The notes under the pieces are model-generated. The model searched no databases. It was not told the DNA's origin and saw only the letters and a program-made list of their open reading frames with translations. The position numbers were made by a program, and so were the translations under genes. A stretch of DNA of 64,000 nt from positions 434,001 to 498,000 of the forward strand of contig NZ_JAUSSG010000001.1 in assembly GCF_030812215.1 (NCBI RefSeq). Reading direction: 5' to 3'. This stretch comes from Variovorax boronicumulans (GTDB lineage Bacteria > Pseudomonadota > Gammaproteobacteria > Burkholderiales > Burkholderiaceae_C). This document shows, piece by piece, positions 32,411 through 41,286 of the stretch; positions within the stretch are counted from its first letter, which is position 1, and each line of letters opens with the position of its first letter.

Positions 32411-33859
32411 CTAGGCGCTGGCTTCGGCCGCGACAGGCGCCGCGCCCTGCCCCGCACCCGCACGCAGGTACACGCCCTGCGCCAGCAATTCGGATTGCAG
32501 CGCACCGATATCGATGAAGCGCGGCGCGATGCCGCCGCGCGACGCCAGCGCCGCCGCCACGCCCGCGGCTTGGCCCGTGATCCAGCACTGCGGAATCTCG
32601 CGCATGAAGCCGTGCGAGTTGCGGTCGCACGAGATGTGGCGCCCGCAGGCCAGGAGGCCGTCGAGCTGCTGCGGCACCAGCGCGCCATAGGGGATGGAGA
32701 TGTTCGGGAATTTCGGCGACACCGCGGGCGACACGCCGATCTCGTCCGCCAGCGCCACGCCGTCGGGCCACTGGCTGCGCAGCACCGCGCCCACGCCGGT
32801 GAGGCGGCGTGCATGGCGCACGCCGATCTGCGGCGCGCTCAGCATCAGGTAGGCGTCCTCGAAGCCGGGCGCGTGCGCCTTGAAGTAATCCAGGTGCGCG
32901 GCCATGGCGCGGTGCGAGCGCACTTCGACCGCCGTGAGGTCGTCCACGTCGAGCGCCGAGTAGCCCGACTGGCGCGGCCCCATGAAGAGTGCCACGTCGT
33001 TGCGCCACGAGACGAAGGGCCGCTCGAAGAGGCCCAGCTGCTCGCGCCCCCGTGCCATGAAACCGGCGAAGGCCTCGGGCTGACCGGCCTTGAAGTCGAT
33101 CCAGCGGTTCATGTCCACGCCGCCGAAGAGCCACGAGGTGTTCATGCAGTGGTGCACGTCGGCTTCTTCGATGTCGTTCACGTAGGCGGCGCCGGCGCGA
33201 GCGAACAGATCGCCGTCGCCGGTGGCGTCGACCACCACGTCGGCCATGATGGCCATGCGGCCTTCCTTGCTCTCGAAGACCACGCCCTTCACGGCACCGT
33301 CCTGCACGATCGGAATCGCAGCCCACGAGTGATAGATGAGCTTGACCTTGCGCTCCAGCACGATCTCTTGCGAGAGGAGCTTCAGGCGCTCGGGGTCGAT
33401 GGTGGGCGACCAGGTGACCACGCCGTGATAGGCGGCCGTGCGCTGCGACCAGTGCGCGGCCTTGGCCGTGTCCTGCGAGCCCCAGTCCTCGCGCTGCGGG
33501 CCGGCGATGGCGTCGGCGGGCAGGCGGTCGAACAGCTCTTCGGCGAAGCCGCGGATCACCAGCTTGCCTTCCCAGTCGGTCATGCGGTCGATCCAGATCA
33601 CGAGGCCGCCGGTCGACAAACCACCCAGGTGGTTGTAGCGCTCGAGCAGCGCCACGTCGGCACCTGCGCGGGCCGCAGCAGCAGCCGCGGCGGTACCCGA
33701 AGGCCCGCCGCCGACCACCAGCACGCCGCAGCGGTGATAGACCTGAATGTTCTTGCCGGGCTCGGCCCAGCTGCCGTGGTCAGGGCGCTTGACGCGGCTG
33801 TCGCGGTCGAAGATGTCGGAGGACAGGATGCGCTCGTCGGTGCGGACGACAGTTTTCAT
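32411..33859 (-). CDS. FAD-dependent oxidoreductase (FAD-binding dehydrogenase family)
   Basis: 482 residues. The dinucleotide-binding motif VLVVGGGPSGTAAAAAAARAGADVALLER lies near residues 45-75. Other family features are DVVVDATGDGDLFARAG, and the C-terminal GLLACGRHISCDRNSHGFMREIPQCWITGQAAG, which closes the FAD site. Family members oxidise or reduce diverse small molecules, and many are annotated only as FAD-dependent oxidoreductases. It is transcribed toward the IclR and aconitase X genes, and divergently from the tandem Bug receptors with a 165-bp AT-rich control region between. Confidence 0.85.
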   Translation of the reverse strand: MKTVVRTDERILSSDIFDRDSRVKRPDHGSWAEPGKNIQVYHRCGVLVVGGGPSGTAAAAAAARAGADVALLERYNHLGGLSTGGLVIWIDRMTDWEGKLVIRGFAEELFDRLPADAIAGPQREDWGSQDTAKAAHWSQRTAAYHGVVTWSPTIDPERLKLLSQEIVLERKVKLIYHSWAAIPIVQDGAVKGVVFESKEGRMAIMADVVVDATGDGDLFARAGAAYVNDIEEADVHHCMNTSWLFGGVDMNRWIDFKAGQPEAFAGFMARGREQLGLFERPFVSWRNDVALFMGPRQSGYSALDVDDLTAVEVRSHRAMAAHLDYFKAHAPGFEDAYLMLSAPQIGVRHARRLTGVGAVLRSQWPDGVALADEIGVSPAVSPKFPNISIPYGALVPQQLDGLLACGRHISCDRNSHGFMREIPQCWITGQAAGVAAALASRGGIAPRFIDIGALQSELLAQGVYLRAGAGQGAAPVAAEASA

Positions 33860-34024
33860 GGATGGTTGTCTTGGATGGGCTGTTTCGTCGTATTTTGATT
33901 TCAATGTTCATTTTGTCAAATACATAAACCGTAAAAAGGCATTTATTCGGGGTATTCCCTAGTAAATATGGATTTTTATGATTTTCTAAATCAATATTAG
34001 GAGAACATTCCAACGGAGACATCG
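33860..34024. promoter_or_regulatory. AT-rich divergent control region with inverted repeat
   Basis: This 165-bp gap is strikingly AT-rich compared with its GC-rich surroundings. It contains the perfect dyad TGATTT-TCT-AAATCA at 33979-33993, a TTGA-TT-TCAA motif near 33898 and several ATTTTG repeats. It lies between the flavoprotein gene and the first Bug gene, so it should hold both promoters and the IclR binding site. GGAG at about 34016 is the ribosome site of the plus-strand gene. Confidence 0.65.
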
Positions 34025-35020
34025 ATGAAGAAACTCAACGGCACCCGCCGTGCATTCGGCTCGGCCCTTAGCGCCGCGGCTTTGCTGGGCCTGGCGCCGC
34101 TCGCGTTCGCGCAGGACTTTCCGGCGCGCAACAAGCCGATCCGCATCGTCGTGGGCTTCACCGCCGGCGGCGGCACCGATGCGCAGGCGCGCATCGTGGC
34201 GCAGAAGCTCGGCGAGGTGCTGGGCACCAGCGTGATCGTGGACAACCGCCCCGGGGCCAGCACCATGCTTGCCGCCAACGAGGTGTCGCGCGCGCTGCCC
34301 GACGGCTACACGCTGCTGTACGCGCCCTCTTCCACGATGGCGCAGAACCCGCACACCTTCGCGCAGGTGCCCTACGACCCGTTCAAGGACTTCACCGCCA
34401 TCTCGATGGGCGGGCGCGGGCCGCTGGTGCTGTCGGTCAGCACCACGGTGCCCGCCAACAACGTGAAGGAACTCGTGGCGTATGTGAAGGCGAACCCCGG
34501 CAAGGTGAGCTACGCCTCGTTCGGCGCGGGCACCTCGTCGCACATCTACGGCGAGGCCTTCGTGAAGAAGACCGGCGTCGATGCGGTGCACATCCCCTAC
34601 AAGGGTGGCTCGGACGCGGCGAAGGATTTGATCGGCGGGCGTGTGCAGTACATGTTCGATTCGGCCTCGTCGGCGGTCATCACCTCGGCCTCGGGCAAGG
34701 TGAAGATCCTGGCCATCGCGGCGAACGCGCGCATCGCCGCGCTGCCCGACGTGCCCACCTTCGCCGAGCAGGGCATCGCAGGTCTGGACCTGCCGAGTTG
34801 GCTCGGCTTCTACGGGCCGGCGCACATGCCGGCGCCTGTGGTCGCCAAGCTCAATGCAGCGCTCACGCAGGTGCTGGCGATGCCGCAGGTGCGCGAGTTC
34901 TATCGCACGGGCGGCTACGAGGCGGGCGCGACGACGCCGGAAGAATTCGCCGGCATCACGCGCTCGACCTACGAGCGCTGGGGCGCGATGGTCCAGCAGG
35001 TAGGCTTGGCCAAGCAATGA
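34025..35020 (+). CDS. Bug-family tripartite tricarboxylate transporter substrate-binding protein, first of tandem pair
   Basis: 331 residues. The signal peptide ends LAFAQ. The mature part has the Bug loops (NKPIRIVVGFTAGGGTDAQARIV, then VDNRPGASTMLAANEV, then VHIPYKGGSDAAKDLIGG). GGAG lies 5 nt before the ATG. The stop overlaps the start of a second, closely similar Bug gene by ATGA, evidence of a tandem duplication kept in one operon. It is divergent from the flavoprotein gene, so it is probably co-regulated with the IclR/aconitase X locus. Confidence 0.92.
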   Translation: MKKLNGTRRAFGSALSAAALLGLAPLAFAQDFPARNKPIRIVVGFTAGGGTDAQARIVAQKLGEVLGTSVIVDNRPGASTMLAANEVSRALPDGYTLLYAPSSTMAQNPHTFAQVPYDPFKDFTAISMGGRGPLVLSVSTTVPANNVKELVAYVKANPGKVSYASFGAGTSSHIYGEAFVKKTGVDAVHIPYKGGSDAAKDLIGGRVQYMFDSASSAVITSASGKVKILAIAANARIAALPDVPTFAEQGIAGLDLPSWLGFYGPAHMPAPVVAKLNAALTQVLAMPQVREFYRTGGYEAGATTPEEFAGITRSTYERWGAMVQQVGLAKQ

Positions 35021-36021
35021 CCACAGCTTTCTCCATCTCTCGGCGCCGCGTCACCGCATGGCTCGCACTGGGTGCCGCCGCCCTGCCGCTGCCCTCGCTC
35101 GCGGCCTCGCCGGCGGACTTTCCGGAAAAGGGCCGCAGCATCCGCATCGTGCTCGGCCTGGCGGCCGGCGGCGCCTCCGACGCGCAGGCGCGCTTCGTCG
35201 CCAACAAGCTCGGCGAGGTGCTGCAGACGCCGGTCATCGTCGAGAACCGGCCGGGCGCGAGCTTCATCCTCGCGACCGAGGAAGTGATTCGCGCGGCGCC
35301 CGACGGCTACACCTTCATGTACGCGCCCTCTTCCGTGGTCGCGCAGAACCCGCAGACGCTGGCCCAGGTGCGCTACGACCCGTTCAAGGACTTGACGCCC
35401 ATCTCGCTCGGCGCGCGCGGCCCGCTGGTGCTGACGGTGCACACGAGCGTGCCGGCGCGCAACGTGCAAGAGCTGGTGGCCTACATCAAGGCCAACCCGG
35501 GGAAGATGAGCTATGCCTCGTTCGGCACCGGCACCTCGTCGCACATCTACGGCGAGGCCTTCGCGCGGCAGGCCGGGCTCGACGTCGTGCACGTGCCCTA
35601 CAAGGGCGGCGCCGATGCGGCGAAGGACTTTCTCGCGGGCCGCGTGCAGTACTACTTCGACGCGGCGCCCAACGCCATCCAGAACACGGCCACCGGCAAG
35701 GTGCGCATGCTCGCGGTGGCGGCGCCCAAGCGCAGCGCGATGCTGCCCGACGTGCCGACGATGACGGAGCAAGGCGTGAGCGGCGTCGACATGGCGAGCT
35801 GGCTCGGTTTCTACGGCCCGGCGCGCATGCCGGCGCCGGTGGTGGCAAAGCTCAATGCCGCGCTGGCGCAGGTGCTGGCGATGCCGGCCACGCGCGACTT
35901 CTTCCGCCAGGGTGCGTACGAAGCCGAATCGTCGACCCCGCAGCAGTTGGCCGACCTGACGCGCACGACCTACGACCAGTGGGCCGAGACGATCCGCAAG
36001 CTCGGCCTCACCAAGCAGTAG
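35017..36021 (+). CDS. Bug-family tripartite tricarboxylate transporter substrate-binding protein, second of tandem pair
   Basis: 334 residues. It aligns along its whole length with the preceding gene: shared YDPFKD segment, shared SYASFG-x-GTSSHIYGEAF segment, shared WLGFYGPA-x-MPAPVVAKLNAAL segment. Differences are spread through the ligand-facing loops, for example FDAAPNAIQN in place of FDSASSAVIT, so the pair may recognise different ligands. The signal peptide has an SRRR start and ends near SLAAS. Translation is coupled to the first copy. Confidence 0.92.
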   Translation: MTTAFSISRRRVTAWLALGAAALPLPSLAASPADFPEKGRSIRIVLGLAAGGASDAQARFVANKLGEVLQTPVIVENRPGASFILATEEVIRAAPDGYTFMYAPSSVVAQNPQTLAQVRYDPFKDLTPISLGARGPLVLTVHTSVPARNVQELVAYIKANPGKMSYASFGTGTSSHIYGEAFARQAGLDVVHVPYKGGADAAKDFLAGRVQYYFDAAPNAIQNTATGKVRMLAVAAPKRSAMLPDVPTMTEQGVSGVDMASWLGFYGPARMPAPVVAKLNAALAQVLAMPATRDFFRQGAYEAESSTPQQLADLTRTTYDQWAETIRKLGLTKQ

Positions 36022-36043
36022 CCAGCAGCGGCGGCGGCGAAGT

Positions 36044-36916
36044 TCAGCCGAAGAACTTCACGAGCCGCGCGTTGGTCTCGGCGGCGCGCTCGTATTGCAC
36101 CCAGTGCCCCGCGCCGTCGATCACCACGCCTTCGCGGTGCGGCCCTTCGCTCGCGAGTTGCGCGACCAGCGGACGCGGATCGGCCGTGACGTCGTATTCG
36201 CCCCAGAGCAGCAGCGTCGGCACGCCCAGCGTGTCGATCGCCTTGCGAAGGCCCCCGGCCTGCGACACCTCCTTGCTGCGAAAGCGGGTGCCGTGGCACG
36301 AGATGTCGTGGATCTCGAAAGCCAGCGCGTCGATGGCCGACGTGTCGTGCAGCATCAGCGCGCCCAGGTTGTGCAGCAGCGCCGCGCGCTCGGCTTCTCG
36401 ATCAGGGGCGGCGCGCCAGTTGATCATCTGGGCCGTCATGCGGCGCAGCGTGCCGTGGCCGCCGCTGCCCAGGAGCGCCAGCTTGCGCACCGCGCCGCGT
36501 TGCACCGCGAAGCGTGCGGCGGTGAGGCCACCGAACGAGAAGCCGCCCAGGTCGATGGGCGTGCCCGCGCCGACGAGCGCATCGAGCGTGCCGCCGAGCG
36601 CCTTCAGCAAAGGCAGCAGCGAGTCTTCGCCGGGTGCCACGCGCGGCAGCGCATCGGAATCGTGAAAGCCCGGCATGTCGGGCAGGAGCAGCGTGCGATG
36701 GGCCGAGAGCGCCTCGGCATTGCGCAGCCAGTGCATCCAGCTGCCGTGGCCGCCGTGCAGCAGCACGATGGGCGGCAGCGTGGTGTCGGTGCCGAAGCGG
36801 CGCCAGCGCACGCGAATGCCGTCGTGTGCCGGGTCGTGATGGGTGGAGAGCGCGTCGATGCGCGCGATTTCGCTGCGCGCCGCGAGCGCGTCGGGGCTGT
36901 CGGGGGTCAGGGGCAT
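36044..36916 (-). CDS. Alpha/beta-fold hydrolase
   Basis: 290 residues. HGGHGSWMHW is the oxyanion region, GGFSFGG the nucleophile elbow with the catalytic serine, and GAGHWVQYE the terminal histidine. LLWGEYDVTADPRPL carries the likely acid. The closest functional classes are meta-cleavage product hydrolases and small esterases. The neighbouring minus-strand gene is an extradiol-type dioxygenase, so a ring-cleavage pair is possible, though not proved. The start at 36916 lies 43 bp downstream of that gene's stop. Confidence 0.85.
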   Translation of the reverse strand: MPLTPDSPDALAARSEIARIDALSTHHDPAHDGIRVRWRRFGTDTTLPPIVLLHGGHGSWMHWLRNAEALSAHRTLLLPDMPGFHDSDALPRVAPGEDSLLPLLKALGGTLDALVGAGTPIDLGGFSFGGLTAARFAVQRGAVRKLALLGSGGHGTLRRMTAQMINWRAAPDREAERAALLHNLGALMLHDTSAIDALAFEIHDISCHGTRFRSKEVSQAGGLRKAIDTLGVPTLLLWGEYDVTADPRPLVAQLASEGPHREGVVIDGAGHWVQYERAAETNARLVKFFG

Positions 36917-36959
36917 CGCTCGATTTTGCCGCGCACCCTTTCACGCTGCAGCGCGAGGG

Positions 36960-37778
36960 TCAGCCGAAGCGGTAGCTGGACACCACGAGCCCGCCCATGA
37001 AGGCATCCTCGTGGTACACGCGCTCACCGGCATCCGCCTCGGCCGCACCGACCGCGACCATCAGCGGAATCAGGTGCTCCTCGCGCGGATGCGCCATGCG
37101 CGCGGCAGGTGCCGCTTCCCAGTTCTGCAGGTGCGCGGCGCGCTCGGCCGGCGCGCCCTTCACCACCGCCGCGTCGAGCCAGTCGTCGAAGGCCTTCGAC
37201 ACGCCATGCGCCTGCGGGCCGAAGTTGCGCAGGTTGTGATAGCTCAACCCGCTGCCGACGATCAGCACGTCCTCGTCGCGCAAAGGCGCAAGCGCACGGC
37301 CCAGCGCCAGGTGCTCTGCCGGATCGAGCCCGCGCCGCAGCGACAACTGCACCACCGGCACATCGGCCTTCGGATAGATCGCGGCCATCGGCGAGAACAT
37401 GCCGTGGTCGTAGCCGCGCTCGGGATCGATCTGCACCGGCAGGCCGGCCGCCGCGATGAGCGACTGCACCCGCTCCGCGAGTTCGGGCGAGCCGGGCGCG
37501 TCGTAGTGCACTTCGTAGGTATGGGGCGGGAAACCGCCGTAGTCGTAGATCATGGGCGGCTTCGGGTTGCCCTGCACCGTGAAGGCCGGCGCCTCCCAGT
37601 GCGCCGACACCATGAGAATGGCCTTGGGCGTGCGGCCGATCTGGCGCGGCATGTCCGCGAGCGAGGCGGCCAGCTGGTCGTAGGTGGCGCCCATCTCCTT
37701 CTTCATCCAGGGCCACGGGCCGCCGCCGTGGGAGATGAAGTACGTGGGGAGGCGCGATGGGGTGTTGTCGTGGGTCAA
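36960..37778 (-). CDS. DODA-type extradiol aromatic ring-opening dioxygenase (LigB superfamily)
   Basis: 272 residues. Metal-site candidates are the histidines in FISHGGGP and SAHWE, with a further conserved histidine in YDHGMFSP; HPREEHLIPL forms the rear of the site. The size and pattern match the class III extradiol DODA family that includes YgiD, which opens catechol-like rings with O2 and Fe(II) or Zn. It is divergent from a LysR gene, with a symmetric operator-like site between, and is followed by the alpha/beta hydrolase on the same strand. Confidence 0.87.
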   Translation of the reverse strand: MTHDNTPSRLPTYFISHGGGPWPWMKKEMGATYDQLAASLADMPRQIGRTPKAILMVSAHWEAPAFTVQGNPKPPMIYDYGGFPPHTYEVHYDAPGSPELAERVQSLIAAAGLPVQIDPERGYDHGMFSPMAAIYPKADVPVVQLSLRRGLDPAEHLALGRALAPLRDEDVLIVGSGLSYHNLRNFGPQAHGVSKAFDDWLDAAVVKGAPAERAAHLQNWEAAPAARMAHPREEHLIPLMVAVGAAEADAGERVYHEDAFMGGLVVSSYRFG

Positions 37779-37814
37779 GTCGATGCTCCTTCAAGCGTTG
37801 GGTCGACTGTAGAC

Positions 37815-37831
37815 ATTTCCTCAAAGGAAAT
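37815..37831. promoter_or_regulatory. Perfect inverted repeat ATTTCCT-CAA-AGGAAAT in LysR/dioxygenase divergent region
   Basis: A 7-bp dyad with a 3-nt centre, in the 99-bp gap between two divergent genes. It contains the T-N11-A core expected for LysR regulators and is centred 55 bp upstream of the LysR start. It is probably the binding site for autoregulation and for control of the dioxygenase. Confidence 0.6.
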
Positions 37832-37877
37832 CGACAGGCTACGATGCATCGAATCATTTCTCCACAGGAAACTATCA

Positions 37878-38804
37878 ATGGACCGCATGACCAGTCTGCG
37901 CGTGTTCCGCGAGGTCGTCGAGGCCGGCAGTTTCACGGCCGCGGCCGCACGGCTCGCGATGTCGCCGCCCATGGCGAGCAAGCATGTGGCGCAGCTTGAA
38001 AAATCGCTCGGCGCGCGCCTCCTGCATCGCTCCAGCCGTCACCTGAGCCTGACCGAAGCCGGCACCGCCTGGTACGAGCAGAGCCGCCGCGCGCTCGACC
38101 TGCTCGATGCAGCCGAGGCCGCCATCGGCCAGACCCGCGAGGCGCCGCGCGGCCAGCTCAAGGTGAGCGCGCCGGTGTGGTGTGCCACGCCCCGCTTCGC
38201 GCGCGTGCTCGCCGATTACCGCGAGCGCTTTCCGGAGGTGCTGGTCGACATGCACCTGGGGAACCGCAAGGTCGATCTCGCGGCCGACGGCTACGACCTC
38301 GCGTTGCGCGCCACGCAGGAGCCCTCGCCCGCGCTGATCGCGCGGCCGCTGTGCCGCGTGCCCTTTCATCTCGCGGGCACGCCCGATTACTTGAAACGCA
38401 TGGGCGGCTGCCCCGCGCTGCCGGCCGACCTGTCGCGGCTCGGCGCGATCGTGCCGAGCTATGTGAACCTGGACAACCTCGCGCTCAAGGGCCCGGGCGG
38501 GCGGATGCTGCCGCTGCGCCTCACACCCGCCATGCGCTCGGACGACACCACGCTCACGCTGCACGCGGTGCATGCGGGCATGGGCATCGCGTTCATGCCG
38601 CTGTGGCTCATCGACGACGACCTCGCACAGGGTCGCCTCGTGCGGCTGCTGCCGGAGTACGAGGCCGAGCCCGTCACGCTGTTCGCGGTGTACACCAGCC
38701 GGCAGTACATGGCGCCCAAGCTGCGTACTTTCATCGACTTCCTCGGCGAGCGGCTCGGCGCGTTGGAACCAAAGGACCCAAGGCCGCGGCGCATGTCGGC
38801 GTGA
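37878..38804 (+). CDS. LysR-family transcriptional regulator
   Basis: 308 residues, starting MDRMTSLRVFREVVEAGSF, with a helix-turn-helix of the form TAAAARLAMSPPMASKHVAQLE. The effector domain is of the CrgA/DmlR type (GQLKVSAPVWCATPRFARVLADY). It is divergent from the DODA-type dioxygenase gene and is its likely regulator. ACAGGAAACTATCA precedes the ATG and contains AGGA. Confidence 0.9.
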   Translation: MDRMTSLRVFREVVEAGSFTAAAARLAMSPPMASKHVAQLEKSLGARLLHRSSRHLSLTEAGTAWYEQSRRALDLLDAAEAAIGQTREAPRGQLKVSAPVWCATPRFARVLADYRERFPEVLVDMHLGNRKVDLAADGYDLALRATQEPSPALIARPLCRVPFHLAGTPDYLKRMGGCPALPADLSRLGAIVPSYVNLDNLALKGPGGRMLPLRLTPAMRSDDTTLTLHAVHAGMGIAFMPLWLIDDDLAQGRLVRLLPEYEAEPVTLFAVYTSRQYMAPKLRTFIDFLGERLGALEPKDPRPRRMSA

Positions 38805-38887
38805 AGCCACGCAGAAGCGGGAAGAACGCACCTTTTAGGGGCAAGGTCATGCGAGCACGGCTAAAGTCCTGAGCTCTCTGGGAGACC

Positions 38888-40750
38888 GTGTCCTTGTTCC
38901 GCTTCTTCGAAAAACTCCTTCACCCCTACCCCGTCGCCGAACCTTCGCTGCCGCCCCAGGGCTTCTTCGCCTTCCTGTGGGCCTGCACGCACGGCGTGCG
39001 CGGCAAGATCGCCGTCATGGCGGTGCTCACGGCCACGATGTCGATCTTCGAGGCGGCGCTGTTCGCCATCCTCGGTCGCGTGGTCGACTGGCTCGGCGGC
39101 CAGGTGCCGTCCAGGCTGTGGGCCGAGCGCGGCGACACGCTGCTGTGGCTGGCCGCGGTGCTGGTGATCAGCATCGTCGTGGTGGGGCTGCAGACCATCG
39201 TGAAGCACCAGACGCTGGCGGTGAACCTGCCGATGCGCCTTCGCTGGAACTTCCACCGGCTGATGCTGGGCCAGAGCATGGCCTTCTACCAGGACGAGTT
39301 CGCGGGCCGCATCACGGCCAAGGTGATGCAGACCGCGCTCGCGGTGCGCGACACCATCTTCGTGCTGGCCGACGTGCTGGTGGCGATGGGCGTGTATGTC
39401 GCGACCATGATCATCCTGGTGGGCGTGCTCGATGCGCAGCTGGTGTGGCCCTTCGTCATCTGGCTCGCGCTCTATGTCGGCTCGCTCGCTTACTTCGTGC
39501 CGCGCCTGGGCAAGGTCGGCAAGGCGCAGGCCGATGCCCGCGCGCTCATGACCGGCCGCGTGACCGACGCCTACACCAACATCGCGACCGTCAAGCTCTT
39601 CTCGCACACGCAGCGCGAGGCGGGCTTCGCGCGCGACGCGATGCGCGAATTCATGAAGACCGGCTACGGCCAGATGCGTCTGGTGAGCGCCTTCGAAATC
39701 GTCAACCACACGCTGAGCATGGGCCTCACGGCCGGCATGGCGGGCACCGCGCTGTGGCTCTGGTCGCACGGCACGGTGGGTGTGGGCGCCGTGGCCGCAG
39801 CCACCGCGATGGCGCTGCGGCTGCAGGGCATGTCGCACTGGATCATGTGGGAGATGACCAGCCTGTTCGAGAACATCGGCACGGTGCAGGACGGCATGAA
39901 GACGCTCTCGCGCCCGCGCACCGTGCTCGATGCGGCCGACGCCGGCGTGCTCGAGGTGCCGCGCGGCGAAGTGCGCTTCGAGAACGCGAGCTTCCGCTAC
40001 GCCGATGCGGGCCGCCGCGTCATCGACGGCCTGAACCTCACGGTGAAGCCTGGCGAGAAGATCGGCCTGGTCGGCCGTTCGGGCGCGGGCAAGTCGACGC
40101 TGGTGAACCTGCTGCTGCGCTTTCACGACCTGGAGAGCGGCCGCATCCTCATCGACGGGCAGGACATCGCGCACGTCACGCAGGATTCGCTGCGCAGCCA
40201 CATCGGCATGGTCACGCAGGACACCTCGCTGATGCACCGCTCGGTGGCCGACAACATCGCCTACGGCCGGCCCGATGCGACGCATGCGCAGATCGAGGCG
40301 GCCGCCAAACGCGCCGAGGCGCACGACTTCATCCAGACGCTGGGCGACGCGAGCGGCCGGCGCGGCTACGAGGCGCACGTGGGCGAACGCGGCGTGAAGC
40401 TCTCGGGCGGCCAGCGCCAGCGCGTGGCCATTGCGCGGGTGATGCTCAAGGACGCGCCGATCCTTCTGCTCGACGAGGCGACCAGCGCGCTCGACTCCGA
40501 AGTGGAAGCAGCAATCCAGCAGAGCCTCTACACGCTGATGGAGGGCAAGACCGTGATCGCCATCGCGCACCGGCTCTCGACCATCGCGGCGATGGACCGG
40601 CTGATCGTGCTGGACGAAGGCCGCGTGGTGGAAGAAGGCGACCACCGCACGCTGATGGCGCAGGGTGGTTTGTATGCGCGCCTGTGGGCGCACCAGAGCG
40701 GCGGCTTCCTGGGCGACAGCCTGGACGAGGACGAAGCGCTCAGGGCCTGA
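38888..40750 (+). CDS. ABC exporter, fused permease and ATPase
   Basis: 620 residues with a GTG start (GGAG 4 nt upstream). The first ~330 residues carry the six transmembrane helices. The nucleotide domain has Walker A GRSGAGKST, signature LSGGQRQR, Walker B ILLLDEATSALD and H-loop IAHRLST. It is a type IV (MsbA-like) half-exporter that should work as a homodimer in the inner membrane. The substrate is unknown; no partner or substrate gene flanks it. Confidence 0.92.
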   Translation: MSLFRFFEKLLHPYPVAEPSLPPQGFFAFLWACTHGVRGKIAVMAVLTATMSIFEAALFAILGRVVDWLGGQVPSRLWAERGDTLLWLAAVLVISIVVVGLQTIVKHQTLAVNLPMRLRWNFHRLMLGQSMAFYQDEFAGRITAKVMQTALAVRDTIFVLADVLVAMGVYVATMIILVGVLDAQLVWPFVIWLALYVGSLAYFVPRLGKVGKAQADARALMTGRVTDAYTNIATVKLFSHTQREAGFARDAMREFMKTGYGQMRLVSAFEIVNHTLSMGLTAGMAGTALWLWSHGTVGVGAVAAATAMALRLQGMSHWIMWEMTSLFENIGTVQDGMKTLSRPRTVLDAADAGVLEVPRGEVRFENASFRYADAGRRVIDGLNLTVKPGEKIGLVGRSGAGKSTLVNLLLRFHDLESGRILIDGQDIAHVTQDSLRSHIGMVTQDTSLMHRSVADNIAYGRPDATHAQIEAAAKRAEAHDFIQTLGDASGRRGYEAHVGERGVKLSGGQRQRVAIARVMLKDAPILLLDEATSALDSEVEAAIQQSLYTLMEGKTVIAIAHRLSTIAAMDRLIVLDEGRVVEEGDHRTLMAQGGLYARLWAHQSGGFLGDSLDEDEALRA

Positions 40751-40765
40751 TCGCGCCCAGGTCGA

Positions 40766-41203
40766 TCAGCCAGGCAAAGCGCCGGCCTCGTACTGCTGCA
40801 CGAACTCCCCGCTCGGCGGGATCGGCTTGATGATGTCGATCAGCACGCCGTTCGGGTCGCGCGTGATGAAGTGGCGTTGGCCGAACGCCTCGTCGCGCAG
40901 CGGCAAAAGGATCGGCAGGCCCGCGGCCTTCAGCCGGTCATGAACCGCATCGGGGTCGTCCACCTCGAAGTTCAGCAGCAGCCCGCCCACCACCTGGCCG
41001 CGCGCTGGTGCGGGAATGGTCTCGTGGCGGCCGTCGAGCACGGCCAGGTTCACCGAAGGCTCGCCCTCCAGCTGCAGGTGCACATACCAGTCGCTGGTGA
41101 AGAGCGGCACGAAACCGAAGTGCGATTGGTAGAAGGCGGCGGTGCCGGCCACGTCCCCGGTCATGACGACCGGGTAGTAGCTCGTGACTTTCATGGGAAG
41201 CAT
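40766..41203 (-). CDS. VOC-superfamily (glyoxalase/dioxygenase fold) protein
   Basis: 145 residues. Two beta-alpha-beta-beta-beta modules are seen: [26 protein letters not shown] and [16 protein letters not shown], with the ending [12 protein letters not shown] that carries a metal-ligand position. The superfamily covers glyoxalases, bleomycin-resistance proteins and dioxygenases; this one cannot be placed further. AAAGGA is 8 nt upstream of the chosen ATG; a second ATG 9 nt later is possible. It is divergent from the TetR gene, so it is the likely target of that repressor. Confidence 0.85.
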   Translation of the reverse strand: MLPMKVTSYYPVVMTGDVAGTAAFYQSHFGFVPLFTSDWYVHLQLEGEPSVNLAVLDGRHETIPAPARGQVVGGLLLNFEVDDPDAVHDRLKAAGLPILLPLRDEAFGQRHFITRDPNGVLIDIIKPIPPSGEFVQQYEAGALPG

Positions 41204-41226
41204 GGGACAGGTCCTTTCATAAAACA

Positions 41227-41275
41227 TACAGACTGTACGTACGTTAAATACTAACCTACAGACAGCCTGCATGTA
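41227..41275. promoter_or_regulatory. Two candidate TetR operators in VOC/TetR divergent region
   Basis: TACAGACTGTA (41227-41237) is a perfect 5+1+5 palindrome. TACAGACAG...CATGTA (41257-41275) repeats the same left half 30 bp away. They sit in the 83-bp gap between the VOC and TetR genes, where a TetR dimer would repress both promoters. Confidence 0.55.
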
Positions 41276-41286
41276 AATTACCTTCC

